Part shown: in pieces, positions 31,167 through 39,519 of the stretch
How positions within the stretch are numbered: the first letter of the stretch is position 1
Layout of the letters: every line of letters starts with the position of its first letter
NCBI GenBank assembly: GCA_944389585.1
Contig: CALXMW010000002.1
Coordinates: forward strand, 62,001-126,000
From: an uncultured Kiritimatiellota bacterium
GTDB taxonomy: Bacteria; Verrucomicrobiota; Kiritimatiellia; RFP12; DVOR01
Length of the DNA stretch: 64,000 nt
Direction of reading: 5' to 3'
Notes under the pieces: model-generated
Database searches by the model: none
Told to the model about the DNA's origin: nothing
Seen by the model: only the letters and a program-made list of their open reading frames with translations
Program-made: the position numbers and the translations under genes

Positions 31167-31820
31167 ATGGTGAACTTCGTCCATCCGCGCAAGGAGCCCG
31201 TCCGCGTCAAACGTTCCGACGCGGCGCGGGGCGTCCGCTGGCGCAGCGCGGAGGAGCGGCGCGAGGCGCGGCGCAAGATCGCGGCCATCCGCCGGGAGAA
31301 CGAGGCGCGGCGGTTGGAGGCGATCCGGGTGGACACCACGGTGTTGCGTTCGCCCAAGGCCATCCTGGGGATGTTGGCGGTGCTCGTGGTGGTGGGGCTG
31401 GCGGTGGTCTCGGCGGCCGACCGCCCGGCGCCGGCGAAGGCGGACCCGACGCCGGCGCTGCAGGCGCGCGCCCGGCGCAGCGTCGAGGCCGTGGCCGAGG
31501 CGCTCACCCTTTTCCGCGTGCACACCGGCGGCTGGCCGCCCCAGCGGCTGGGCCTTTTCGCCTTGGCGAAGGATTACCGCATCCCGGGCTGGAAGGGGCC
31601 GTACATCAATTGGGCTTATCTGGACCCGTGGGAGAACGCCTACGTCTATCGGATGCCCCGGACGCCCTTCGAGGCGCCGGAGGTCTTTTCCTGCGGCCCC
31701 GACGGCCGCCCCGACACCAACGACGACATCCGCGCCGCGCCCGAGGATTTCCACTGCGCCGAGGGCTCGTGGCGCCGCCCCGAGCCGACCGAACCCGAAC
31801 CCGCGGAGGCCACCCCATGA
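31167..31820 (+). CDS. GspG-like pseudopilin domain protein without a prepilin leader
   Basis: 217 residues. A long charged cytoplasmic N terminus (about 65 residues, very Arg/Glu rich), one membrane segment (A-I-L-G-M-L-A-V-L-V-V-V-G-L) and a periplasmic domain with the type II secretion GspG pattern W-K-G-P-Y-I, D-P-W-x-N-A-Y-V-Y-R and S-C-G-P-D-G-R-P-D-T-N-D-D-I. The conserved prepilin peptidase site G-F-T-L-x-E is absent, so it is probably a membrane-anchored protein rather than an assembled pseudopilin. Its stop overlaps the start of the TPR protein gene. Confidence 0.75.
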   Translation: MVNFVHPRKEPVRVKRSDAARGVRWRSAEERREARRKIAAIRRENEARRLEAIRVDTTVLRSPKAILGMLAVLVVVGLAVVSAADRPAPAKADPTPALQARARRSVEAVAEALTLFRVHTGGWPPQRLGLFALAKDYRIPGWKGPYINWAYLDPWENAYVYRMPRTPFEAPEVFSCGPDGRPDTNDDIRAAPEDFHCAEGSWRRPEPTEPEPAEATP

Positions 31821-34800
31821 ACCGTCTGCGCGCCCTGCTTTCCTCGCCCCTCGCGTGGGGCCTCGCGGCCCTCGCCCTCCTGCTCGCGAACCTTGCGCCG
31901 TGGGTCTTCCCCGGCTCGGCCACCGCGCTCTTGGCCGAGGCGCTCGGCGTCTGGCCCGGCGGCGCGGATCCCACGCACCCGCTGGCGCGCCTGGCCTTCG
32001 GGGCCGTGGGGGCGCTCCTGCCGGCGGGGTGCGGCGTGGCGGGGCTCAACGTCTGCTCGGCCGTGGTGGGGGCGCTCTGCGCGCTCGTGCTCTGCGCCCT
32101 TGTGCGCGGGCTCTTCCGGTTGCTGGCCGACGAGCCGCGGACGGCGCCGCACGCGCCGTGGGCCGAGGCGCTGGCCGTCTCGGCGGCGGCGGTGGCGCTC
32201 CTGCTCTCGCCGCCTTTCCTGCGCGCGGCGACGCACCTGCAGTGGCAGCCCTTCGACCTGCTCTTGGCGCTGTGCGCCGGCGCGCTGATCCTCCGCGCCG
32301 CGGCGGGCGGCGCGGCGCGTCTGGCCGCGGCCTCCTTCGCCGTCGGCCTGCTGGCGCCCGAGGCGCCGGAGCTGTTGCTTTTGGCGCCCTTTCTGCTGGC
32401 GGCGCTGGGGGCCGCCCATTGGGCCGCGAGCGAGCGCGTGGACGCGCTGCGCTTCCCCGTGCGGTTGCTGTTGCCGGCGGCCGTCGGCGCGGCGCTGACC
32501 TTCCTGGCCGCGGGGGCGTTGGCCGTGGGGGGCGGCGCGCCGAGCCTATGGGGCGCGGCCAAGGCGCACCTGCTGGGCCTGGGGTTGGCGGCGGGCGGGT
32601 TCTTCTCCGGGCCGTGGATTTTGTTTTCCTTCTTTGGGTTGTTGCCGGGGGCGTTGGCGCCCTTCGTCGTGCGCGCGGTGGGGGCGAACAGGCGCTCGCT
32701 GCCGGTGTTGGGGACGACGGCCACGCTCGGCGCGCTGGCGGCGCTGACGTTCCTGCCGCTGGGCGTGGGGCCCGGGGCGCTCTCCGAGGCGTGGGGCGAG
32801 GCGTACCCCGTGCTGGCCTCCGCGGCCGTGGCGCTGGGGCTCGGGGCGGCGGTCGGGGCCGCGTGGCTTTTGGTTTCGGTGCGCCAACGCGCCGAGGGTG
32901 CGCAGGAGGGCGACAGGCTCCGGCCTTTGGGGCGCGGGCTGGGGTGGGCGCTCCTGGCGGCGGCGGTGGCGGCGGCGGGCTTCGGCGGCTGGGGCGCGGC
33001 GCGGGCGTTGGGGGCGGACCGCGCGTTGGCGGGGCTCCCGCGGGCGTATGCCGACGCGGTGTTGGACCGCGCGGCGGGGACGTGGCTATTGGGCGACGGC
33101 GCGACCGACCGGATTTTGGCCTTGCGCCTGGCCGAGCGCGGCGAGGCGGAGGGGACGATCCTGCTGACGCGGGGGGACACGGCGCGCGTGCTGGCGGCCT
33201 TCGACGCCTCGCCCTTCTTCGCGGGGCTGCCCGAGGCGCGGCGCGAGGCCATGCGCCTGACGTTGCGCGATTTGGGGTTGGACGCTTTCCTGCGCGATTG
33301 GCTCGCGGGCGACCCGGCGGCGTTGGGGCGTTTCGCCACGCTGCTCCTGCCGGCGGGCGGGCCCGAGGGCTTCCGTCCCGTGCCGGAGGGGCTGGTGTAT
33401 CGGTGCGTGGCCGACCGCGGGGTGCAGCATTCGGCGCTCCGCGCGCCGCGGGGCGTCTCCGAATGCCTGCCGGCGGCCGACGCGGAGGCGGGCGAGGCGG
33501 CGGCCCCGGCGCTCCGGGCCTTCGCGGGATACGTGCGCGGGCGGTTGGGCGCGGTGGCCAACAACACGGCCTTTTATCTGCTGGACGCGGGGCGCGCGGA
33601 CGAGGCGCTGGCCCTCTTCCAGGCCGTCTATGCGTATGACCCGGACAATGTCTCGGCCCTCTTCAACCTCGTTGAGCTGGTGCAGCGCGGCCACGCGCCG
33701 GAATTGCGGGATTGGTGCCGCGCCGAGGTCGACGGCGTCATCAAGCGCCTCAACGGCGCGCGTTACCGCCTCGACGCCATCCTCGTGCGCTACGGCTACG
33801 TCCGCTCCCCCCAGCTGTTGGGCGCCTTCGTCTCGCGCCTGGCCGAGGCCGGGCTCAGCGCGCAGGCCCTGGCCGGCATGGCGCGCATGGGCGAGCTTTT
33901 CGGCGACGCGCAGGGGCCGGCCTTCCAGGGCGCCCTCGCGGCCCTGGCGGCGATGGACCCGGCCCGCCGCGCCGAGGCCCGCGAGCGCTACGCCGCGCTC
34001 TTCGCCGAGGCCGCCGAGCCCGCCGTCAGGCAGGGCCACGCCCGCGAGCTGGTGCGCCTGGCCATCCTGGACAGGGACTTTGAGGCCGCCCGCGCCTGGC
34101 TCGCCCGGGGTGAGGCCCTCGGCGACCCGGCCGACCTGGCCTACGAGCGCGCCCTGCTGCACGCGGCCGAGGGCGACCCCGGCGCCGCCCGCGCCGCCCT
34201 CCGCCGCTACCTGGCCAAAAACCCCCGCGCCGTCGACGCCAACGCCATGCTCGCCACCCTCCAGCTCCAGGCCGGCGAACTCGAGGAGCTCCGCGCCAAG
34301 ACCCTCCCGCTCCTGGTCTCCGCCGCCGGGACGGAGGAGGACTACTTCGTGCAGGTCATCCGCGCCCAGCTCGCCGAACGCGAGGGCGACCTGCCCGCCG
34401 CCCGCTCCGGCTACCTCCGCGCCCTGGCCCTGCGCCCCGAGGTCGACGCCCTGCGCAACACCGTCCTGGCGCTCGACATCCGCCTCAACGACCGCGTCTC
34501 GGCCAACACCCACGCCCGCGACTTCCTGAAGCGCGACCGCGCCCTGCCCCTGGCCAACTATGTCATGGGCGCCCTCGCCCTCAACGAGGGCCGCCTGGAC
34601 GACGCGCTGGCCTATCTCTCGCGCGCCACCGCCCCCACCGCCCGCCCCCAGCTCCCCGAGGCCTTCAACGATTTGGCCGAGACCCACCGCCGCCGCGGCG
34701 AGTGGGAGGCCGCCCTGGCCGCCGCCCGGCGCGCCTGCGCCCTTGACCCGGATCTGGCCGTGGCCCACGAGACGGCCGCCGCCGCCCTCCTGGGCCTGGG

Positions 34801-35035
34801 GCGCCACGCCGAGGCCCACCAGGCCCTCGACCAGGCCGTGGCCGTGGAAAAGCGCCTCCGCCCCGACGCGCCCGGCGACCCGCGCTTCGCCCTCACCCGC
34901 GCCCGTCTCCACGCCGCCGAGGGCCACGCCGACCTGGCGCGCGCCGCCTTGGCCGAGGCCCGGCGCCAGTACGATGCCCTCGACCCCGGCGCGCGGGCCG
35001 AGTTCGACGCCCTCGACGCCCAGCTGCGGCGTTAG
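31817..35035 (+). CDS. Polytopic membrane protein with long TPR-repeat C terminus
   Basis: 1072 residues. About 1-400 hold roughly ten membrane segments in an alanine/leucine-rich setting, as in DUF2723/glycosyltransferase-like membrane proteins, although no catalytic motif is clear. Residues about 570-1070 are tetratricopeptide-like helical hairpins (for example A-R-A-A-L-R-R-Y-L-A-K-N-P and A-L-A-A-A-R-R-A-C-A-L-D-P-D). The start overlaps the GspG-like stop (ATGA), so the pair probably works together at the inner membrane. Function unknown. Confidence 0.65.
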   Translation: MNRLRALLSSPLAWGLAALALLLANLAPWVFPGSATALLAEALGVWPGGADPTHPLARLAFGAVGALLPAGCGVAGLNVCSAVVGALCALVLCALVRGLFRLLADEPRTAPHAPWAEALAVSAAAVALLLSPPFLRAATHLQWQPFDLLLALCAGALILRAAAGGAARLAAASFAVGLLAPEAPELLLLAPFLLAALGAAHWAASERVDALRFPVRLLLPAAVGAALTFLAAGALAVGGGAPSLWGAAKAHLLGLGLAAGGFFSGPWILFSFFGLLPGALAPFVVRAVGANRRSLPVLGTTATLGALAALTFLPLGVGPGALSEAWGEAYPVLASAAVALGLGAAVGAAWLLVSVRQRAEGAQEGDRLRPLGRGLGWALLAAAVAAAGFGGWGAARALGADRALAGLPRAYADAVLDRAAGTWLLGDGATDRILALRLAERGEAEGTILLTRGDTARVLAAFDASPFFAGLPEARREAMRLTLRDLGLDAFLRDWLAGDPAALGRFATLLLPAGGPEGFRPVPEGLVYRCVADRGVQHSALRAPRGVSECLPAADAEAGEAAAPALRAFAGYVRGRLGAVANNTAFYLLDAGRADEALALFQAVYAYDPDNVSALFNLVELVQRGHAPELRDWCRAEVDGVIKRLNGARYRLDAILVRYGYVRSPQLLGAFVSRLAEAGLSAQALAGMARMGELFGDAQGPAFQGALAALAAMDPARRAEARERYAALFAEAAEPAVRQGHARELVRLAILDRDFEAARAWLARGEALGDPADLAYERALLHAAEGDPGAARAALRRYLAKNPRAVDANAMLATLQLQAGELEELRAKTLPLLVSAAGTEEDYFVQVIRAQLAEREGDLPAARSGYLRALALRPEVDALRNTVLALDIRLNDRVSANTHARDFLKRDRALPLANYVMGALALNEGRLDDALAYLSRATAPTARPQLPEAFNDLAETHRRRGEWEAALAAARRACALDPDLAVAHETAAAALLGLGRHAEAHQALDQAVAVEKRLRPDAPGDPRFALTRARLHAAEGHADLARAALAEARRQYDALDPGARAEFDALDAQLRR

Positions 35036-35139
35036 GGGCAAAGAAAGGAGAGCGGAGGGCGCGCGCGGCGGCCCCAGGCCGGGCAAACGCGGCAACGCCG
35101 ATTTCCGTTCCCCATCCTCCGGTTTCCGTTCCCCTCTTT

Positions 35140-35145
35140 TATTCT
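35140..35145 (+). promoter_or_regulatory. Leaderless promoter candidate of murD
   Basis: TATTCT ends six bases before the ATG at 35152. TTTCCG about 17 bases upstream is a weak -35. Confidence 0.45.
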
Positions 35146-35151
35146 GACACC

Positions 35152-36477
35152 ATGAAATACTGCAATCGCAACACGTTGGTTTTGGGCGCGGGGAAGAGCG
35201 GGGAGGCGGCGGCGAAGTGGGTGATGGAGACGGGGGGGCGCGCGTCGGTGGTGGATGAGGCGTGGGGGCAGGGGCGCCTGGCGGAGCTGGGTGCGCAGGG
35301 GATCCGGTGCCTGCGCGCGACGCGGGAGTGGCTCCCGGACGGGGCGTTCGACCTGGTGGTGGCGTCGCCTTCCATCGCGGCGGATCATCCGTGGCTGGCG
35401 GCGGCGCGGGGGCGGGGGCTGCACGTGATCTCGGAGCTGGAGCTGGGGGCGGACGCTTGGCGGGGGGACATGGTGGCGGTGACGGGCTCGAAGGGGAAGA
35501 GCTCGGTGGTGAAGGCGTTGGCCTCGACGCTGCGCCTGGCGGGGCGGGAGGCGTGCGAGGCGGGGAATTACGGGGTGCCGCTGTGCGCGCGGGCGTTGGA
35601 GCGGGCGGATCGGGGGGCAGGCGCGGTGGCGGTGGTGGAGGTCTCGTCGTTCCAGTTGGAGCAGACGCGGGGGTTCGCGCCGCGCCTGGCGGCGATCTTG
35701 AACATCCAGGCGGATCATCTCGACCGCCATGGGTCGTTGGAGGCTTACGCGGCGGCGAAGGGGCGGATTTTCGAGGGGCAACGGGGGCCGGGGTGCCGGG
35801 CGTTCCTGCCGCCGGGGGTGTCGGCGGGGGCGGTGCCGGAGGGGGTGGCGGTGGAGCGTTTCGGGGCGGAGGCGGGGTGCGCGTGGCGGTATGAGGGGGG
35901 GGCGGTGGCGCATGGGGGGGAGCGGATCGCGGTGACGGGGTATTTCGCGAACGCGGTGTTGGGGCCGGCGGCGGCGTTGGTGGCGGCGATGGCGGCGGGC
36001 TGCGGGCTGACGGGGGAGGAGATCGCGGCGGGGTTCGCGGCGTTCGAGCCGTTGCCCCATCGGATGGAGCGGGTGGGGACGCGGGGCGGGGTGGCGTATG
36101 TGGACGACTCGAAGGGGACGTCGCTGGCGGCGACGCAGGCGGCGTTGCGGATTGTGGGGCGGGGGGTGCGGTTGATCGCGGGGGGGCGGCCGAAGGAGCG
36201 GGATTTGGCCTTTTTGCTGCCGGATCTGGCGGCGTGCGCGGCAAAGGTGTATCTGATCGGCGAGGCGGAGGAGGCGTTCTACGAGGCGTGGCGGGGGGTG
36301 GTGCCGTGCGTGCGGTGCGGGGAGTTGGCGCGGGCGTTCCATGCGGCGGCGGCGGAGGCACGGCCGGGGGAGACGGTGTTGCTGTCGCCGGGATGCGCGT
36401 CGTTCGACCAGTTCCCGAACATGGCGGCGCGGGGGGAGATGTTCAAGCGGCTTTTCGCAGGCTTGCCCCAGATTTGA
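35152..36477 (+). CDS. murD: UDP-N-acetylmuramoyl-L-alanine--D-glutamate ligase
   Basis: 441 residues, normal for MurD, which adds D-glutamate to the peptidoglycan precursor. Rossmann-like start L-G-A-G-K-S-G (11-17), ATP loop T-G-S-K-G-K-S-S (111-118), L-N-I-Q-A-D-H-L-D-R-H-G, and the C-terminal L-S-P-G-C-A-S-F-D-Q-F. The ATP loop has Lys where most Mur ligases have Asn (G-T-N-G-K). No ribosome site is possible if the -10 at 35140 is used. It opens a cell-envelope cluster with rodA and lptD. Confidence 0.95.
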   Translation: MKYCNRNTLVLGAGKSGEAAAKWVMETGGRASVVDEAWGQGRLAELGAQGIRCLRATREWLPDGAFDLVVASPSIAADHPWLAAARGRGLHVISELELGADAWRGDMVAVTGSKGKSSVVKALASTLRLAGREACEAGNYGVPLCARALERADRGAGAVAVVEVSSFQLEQTRGFAPRLAAILNIQADHLDRHGSLEAYAAAKGRIFEGQRGPGCRAFLPPGVSAGAVPEGVAVERFGAEAGCAWRYEGGAVAHGGERIAVTGYFANAVLGPAAALVAAMAAGCGLTGEEIAAGFAAFEPLPHRMERVGTRGGVAYVDDSKGTSLAATQAALRIVGRGVRLIAGGRPKERDLAFLLPDLAACAAKVYLIGEAEEAFYEAWRGVVPCVRCGELARAFHAAAAEARPGETVLLSPGCASFDQFPNMAARGEMFKRLFAGLPQI

Positions 36478-36480
36478 GGG

Positions 36481-36616
36481 AGATTGAAATCACAAAGGAC
36501 ACGACGAACACAAAGGGCACAAAGAGAAAGGAAAAGGGGAAAGGGATGAGGAAATCGGGGGCAAGGGGCGCGGCCCCTGCACCCGCGGCGCGTCTGCGAC
36601 GTGCCTGCCCCGGCGA
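36481..36616 (-). repeat. Dispersed composite repeat, copy 1
   Basis: On the plus strand: AATCACAAAGGACAC-like units with about 9-base periodicity, a purine-rich tract, then GGGGCGCGGCCCCTGCACCC and GCGTCTGCGACGTGCCTG. The same order appears in reverse at 61490-61660. It fills most of the murD-rodA gap; no coding capacity. Confidence 0.65.
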
Positions 36617-36687
36617 GCCCAGGCTTTGCAGGATAAGGCCAACCCGCCAAGCCTCCAAGCCTCCAAACTTCCAAGTCTCCAACTTGG

Positions 36688-36693
36688 TATAAT
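36688..36693 (+). promoter_or_regulatory. Leaderless promoter candidate of rodA
   Basis: ACTTGG-TATAAT ends seven bases before the ATG at 36701, with the TGG extension. Confidence 0.6.
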
Positions 36694-36700
36694 GGTGGGG

Positions 36701-37900
36701 ATGAATGAGTGGCTGAAGGTGCTTTGGGCGAAGGTGCGGCGCGTGAATTGGGTGCTGCTGGGGGTGAGCGTGGGGTTGGCGGCGGCGGGGGTGCTGTCGG
36801 TGAAGTCGGCGTGCGCGTCTCGTGAGTCTTTGGCGTTGCGTGAGTTGTGGGTGGGGCAGCTGGGGTTTGCGGTGCGTGGGTTTGTGTTGATGGGGGTGTT
36901 GGCGTTGTGGGATTATCGGCGTTGGGTGCGGTGGGCGCCGTGGGTGTATGGGGTGGTGTTGGTGGCGTTGGTGTTGGTGTTGGTGCCGGGGGTGGGGGTG
37001 GAGATCATGGGGGCGCGGCGGTGGCTGTTTGGGTTGCAGCCGAGCGAGCCGGCGAAGTTGGGGGTAATCGTGATGTTGGCGTGGGTGTTGGGGCGCGGGC
37101 GGGGGTGGGTGCGTTCGTGGCGGGGGTTGGCGGCGTGCGGGGCGTTGGCGGGGGTGCCGGCGGCGTTGATTTTGGCGGAGCCTGATTTGGGGACGGCGTT
37201 GGTGTTGGGGCCGACGGTGTTGGCGATGTTGTTCGCGGCGGGGGTGGCGCCGCGGTTGTTGGGGGCGGGGGTGTTGGCGGTGGCGTTGGCGGTGGGGTAT
37301 GAGTTGGCGTTGGTGGGGGCGGCGACGGCGGAGGGGGTGGAGCCGGGGCGGCGGGAGGCGTTGTTGGGGTGGACGGGGCTGCGGGAGCATCAGGTGGAGC
37401 GGGTGGAGACCTTTCTGCATCCGGATCGGGATCGGCTGGGGAGCGGGTACAACGCTTACCAGAGCGAGATCGCGGTGGGGAGCGGGGGTGTGTTGGGGAA
37501 GGGGTATGGGCAGGGGGTGCAGCATCGGCTGGGGTATCTGCCGCCGGTGGTGAGCATGAACGACTTCATCTTCCCGGTGGTGGCCGAGGAGTGGGGGTTT
37601 GTGGGGGCGTTGGCGTTGCTGGCGGCGTATTTGGGGGGGATTTTGGGGCCTGGGGTGGCGATTGGGCTGCGGTGCCGGGACGATGTGGGGCGGCTGCTGT
37701 GCGTGGGGGTGGTGACCTTGCTTTTTTGCCACGTTTTTATTAATATAGGAATGACAGTGCGGATTGTGCCCATCACCGGGCTGCCCCTGCCGTTCATCAG
37801 TCAGGGCGGGACGTTCATGCTCGTGATGATGATGGCGATGGGCGTGCTGCAGAGCGTGGCGATCCATGGGCGGGCCGCGGAGGCGGTCTTCCGGCACTGA
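36701..37900 (+). CDS. rodA: Rod-shape SEDS glycosyltransferase RodA
   Basis: 399 residues with about ten membrane spans. Signatures: Q-P-S-E-P-A-K, A-E-P-D-L-G-T-A, N-A-Y-Q-S-E-I-A-V-G-S-G-G, N-D-F-I-F-P-V-V-A-E-E-W-G-F-V-G and P-I-T-G-L-P-L-P-F-I-S-Q-G-G-T. N-D-F-I-F and the N-I-G-M-T-V segment favour RodA over FtsW. It polymerises lipid II during elongation. ATG at 36701 is taken because an ATG at 36692 lies inside the -10. It is followed after 25 bases by rng. Confidence 0.9.
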   Translation: MNEWLKVLWAKVRRVNWVLLGVSVGLAAAGVLSVKSACASRESLALRELWVGQLGFAVRGFVLMGVLALWDYRRWVRWAPWVYGVVLVALVLVLVPGVGVEIMGARRWLFGLQPSEPAKLGVIVMLAWVLGRGRGWVRSWRGLAACGALAGVPAALILAEPDLGTALVLGPTVLAMLFAAGVAPRLLGAGVLAVALAVGYELALVGAATAEGVEPGRREALLGWTGLREHQVERVETFLHPDRDRLGSGYNAYQSEIAVGSGGVLGKGYGQGVQHRLGYLPPVVSMNDFIFPVVAEEWGFVGALALLAAYLGGILGPGVAIGLRCRDDVGRLLCVGVVTLLFCHVFINIGMTVRIVPITGLPLPFISQGGTFMLVMMMAMGVLQSVAIHGRAAEAVFRH

Positions 37901-37925
37901 CGGGCCTTTTACGGGATTTAGAGCG

Positions 37926-39506
37926 ATGTTTGGCTGGTTATTCAAGCGAAAGACGAAGAAGCGCGAGATTGTCGTCAACGTGGAGAAGCTGGAAACGCGC
38001 GTGGCCGTGGTGGAAAACGGGCGCGTGGAGGAGTTCCAGGTGGAGCACCCGATGGAGGAGCGCCTGGTGGGGTGCGTCTTCAAGGGGCGCATCCAGAACC
38101 TGGAGCATGACCTGCAGGCGGCGTTCGTGGACATCGGGCTGAAGAAGAACGCCTTCCTCCATTACTGGGACATGCTGCCCGACGAGAGCGGCCTGCTCGA
38201 CGAGGAGGAGGGCGGGCGCCAGTCGCGCCGCCGCCGCATCTCCAACGAGGAAATCGAGAAGCGCTTCCCCCCGGGCAGCGAGATCGTGGTGCAGGTGACG
38301 AAGGGGCCCATCGGCACGAAGGGCCCGCGGGTGACGGCCAACCTGTCGTTGCCGGGGCGCTACCTGGTGATGATGCCCTCGGCGAAGGCCACGCGCGGCG
38401 TCTCCAGGAAGATCGCCGACGGCAAGGAGCGCCTGCGCCTGAAGAAGATTTTGGACCGCCTGCCCCTGCCGCCCGGCGTGGGCATCATCGTGCGCACCGT
38501 GGGCAGCGGGGCGAACCAGCGCGCCTTCTGCCGCGACCTGCGCAACATCCTGGACGTGTGGGGCCAGCTGCAGAGCAACATCAAGACGATGCGCGCGCCG
38601 GCGTGCGTCTACTCCGAGCCCGACCTGGTGGAGCGCGTGGTGCGCGACTGGCTGACCGAGGACATCGACCGCGTGACGATCGACGACGAGGCCGCCTACG
38701 CGCGCATCCGCGAGGTGGCCGGGCGCATCAGCCGCCGCGCGCGCCGCGTCATCGAGCTCTACAAGGGCCACCTGCCCATCTTCGACCACTACGGCGTGGA
38801 ATCGCAGATGGAGGAGGCCTTCCGCCGGAAGGTGAACCTCAAGAGCGGCGGCTACCTGGTGATCGACGAGACCGAGGCGCTCATCTCCATCGACGTGAAC
38901 ACCGGGCGCCACCGCGGCACCGGCTCGCAGGAAGACGCGATCCTCGAGGTGAACACCGAGGCCGTCGAGGAGGTGGCCCGCCAAATGCGCCTGCGCAACA
39001 TCGGCGGCCTGGTGGTCATCGACCTCATCGACATGAAGAGCCGCAAGCACCAGAACCAGATCTACAAGGCCATGAAGGCCGCCCTCCGCCGCGACCGCGC
39101 GCGCACCAACGTCCTGCCCATCTCCGAGCTCGGCCTCATGGAGATGACGCGCCAGCGCCAGGAAGAGAGCCTCCTCAGCCAAATGTACATCGACTGCCCC
39201 TACTGCAAGGGCCACGGCGTCATCAAAAGCCCCCTGGCCATCTCGGTGGACATCCAGCGGCAGATCGCCGCCGTCATGCGCCGCTTCCAGGGCGACCCCG
39301 GGGAGACGGAGCTGCAGGTGCTCGTCTCGCCCTCGGTCATGGAACGCCTGCGCAACGAAGACGAGCAGATGCTCGTGGAAATGCAGAAACGCTACTCCGG
39401 GCGCCTCACCTTCAAGAGCGAGGTGGCCCGCCACCCCGAATCCTTCGCCATCCTGGACAAGAACGGCAAGGTGCTCTACGCCGTCTCCGAAAGCCACGCC
39501 GTCTGA
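37926..39506 (+). CDS. rng: Ribonuclease E/G family endoribonuclease
   Basis: 526 residues, in the RNase G size range with no long RNase E scaffold tail. N-terminal S1 domain (G-C-V-F-K-G-R-I-Q-N-L and A-A-F-V-D-I-G near 45-70), DNase I-like catalytic part with the magnesium ligands I-D-V-N-T-G-R (Asp323) and I-D-M-K-S-R (Asp369), and the zinc link C-P-Y-C (Cys424, Cys427). It processes rRNA, mRNA and tRNA precursors; the operon itself ends in a tRNA. A start at 37866 would overlap rodA and is rejected. Confidence 0.93.
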   Translation: MFGWLFKRKTKKREIVVNVEKLETRVAVVENGRVEEFQVEHPMEERLVGCVFKGRIQNLEHDLQAAFVDIGLKKNAFLHYWDMLPDESGLLDEEEGGRQSRRRRISNEEIEKRFPPGSEIVVQVTKGPIGTKGPRVTANLSLPGRYLVMMPSAKATRGVSRKIADGKERLRLKKILDRLPLPPGVGIIVRTVGSGANQRAFCRDLRNILDVWGQLQSNIKTMRAPACVYSEPDLVERVVRDWLTEDIDRVTIDDEAAYARIREVAGRISRRARRVIELYKGHLPIFDHYGVESQMEEAFRRKVNLKSGGYLVIDETEALISIDVNTGRHRGTGSQEDAILEVNTEAVEEVARQMRLRNIGGLVVIDLIDMKSRKHQNQIYKAMKAALRRDRARTNVLPISELGLMEMTRQRQEESLLSQMYIDCPYCKGHGVIKSPLAISVDIQRQIAAVMRRFQGDPGETELQVLVSPSVMERLRNEDEQMLVEMQKRYSGRLTFKSEVARHPESFAILDKNGKVLYAVSESHAV

Positions 39507-39519
39507 CCGCGAGGACGCC

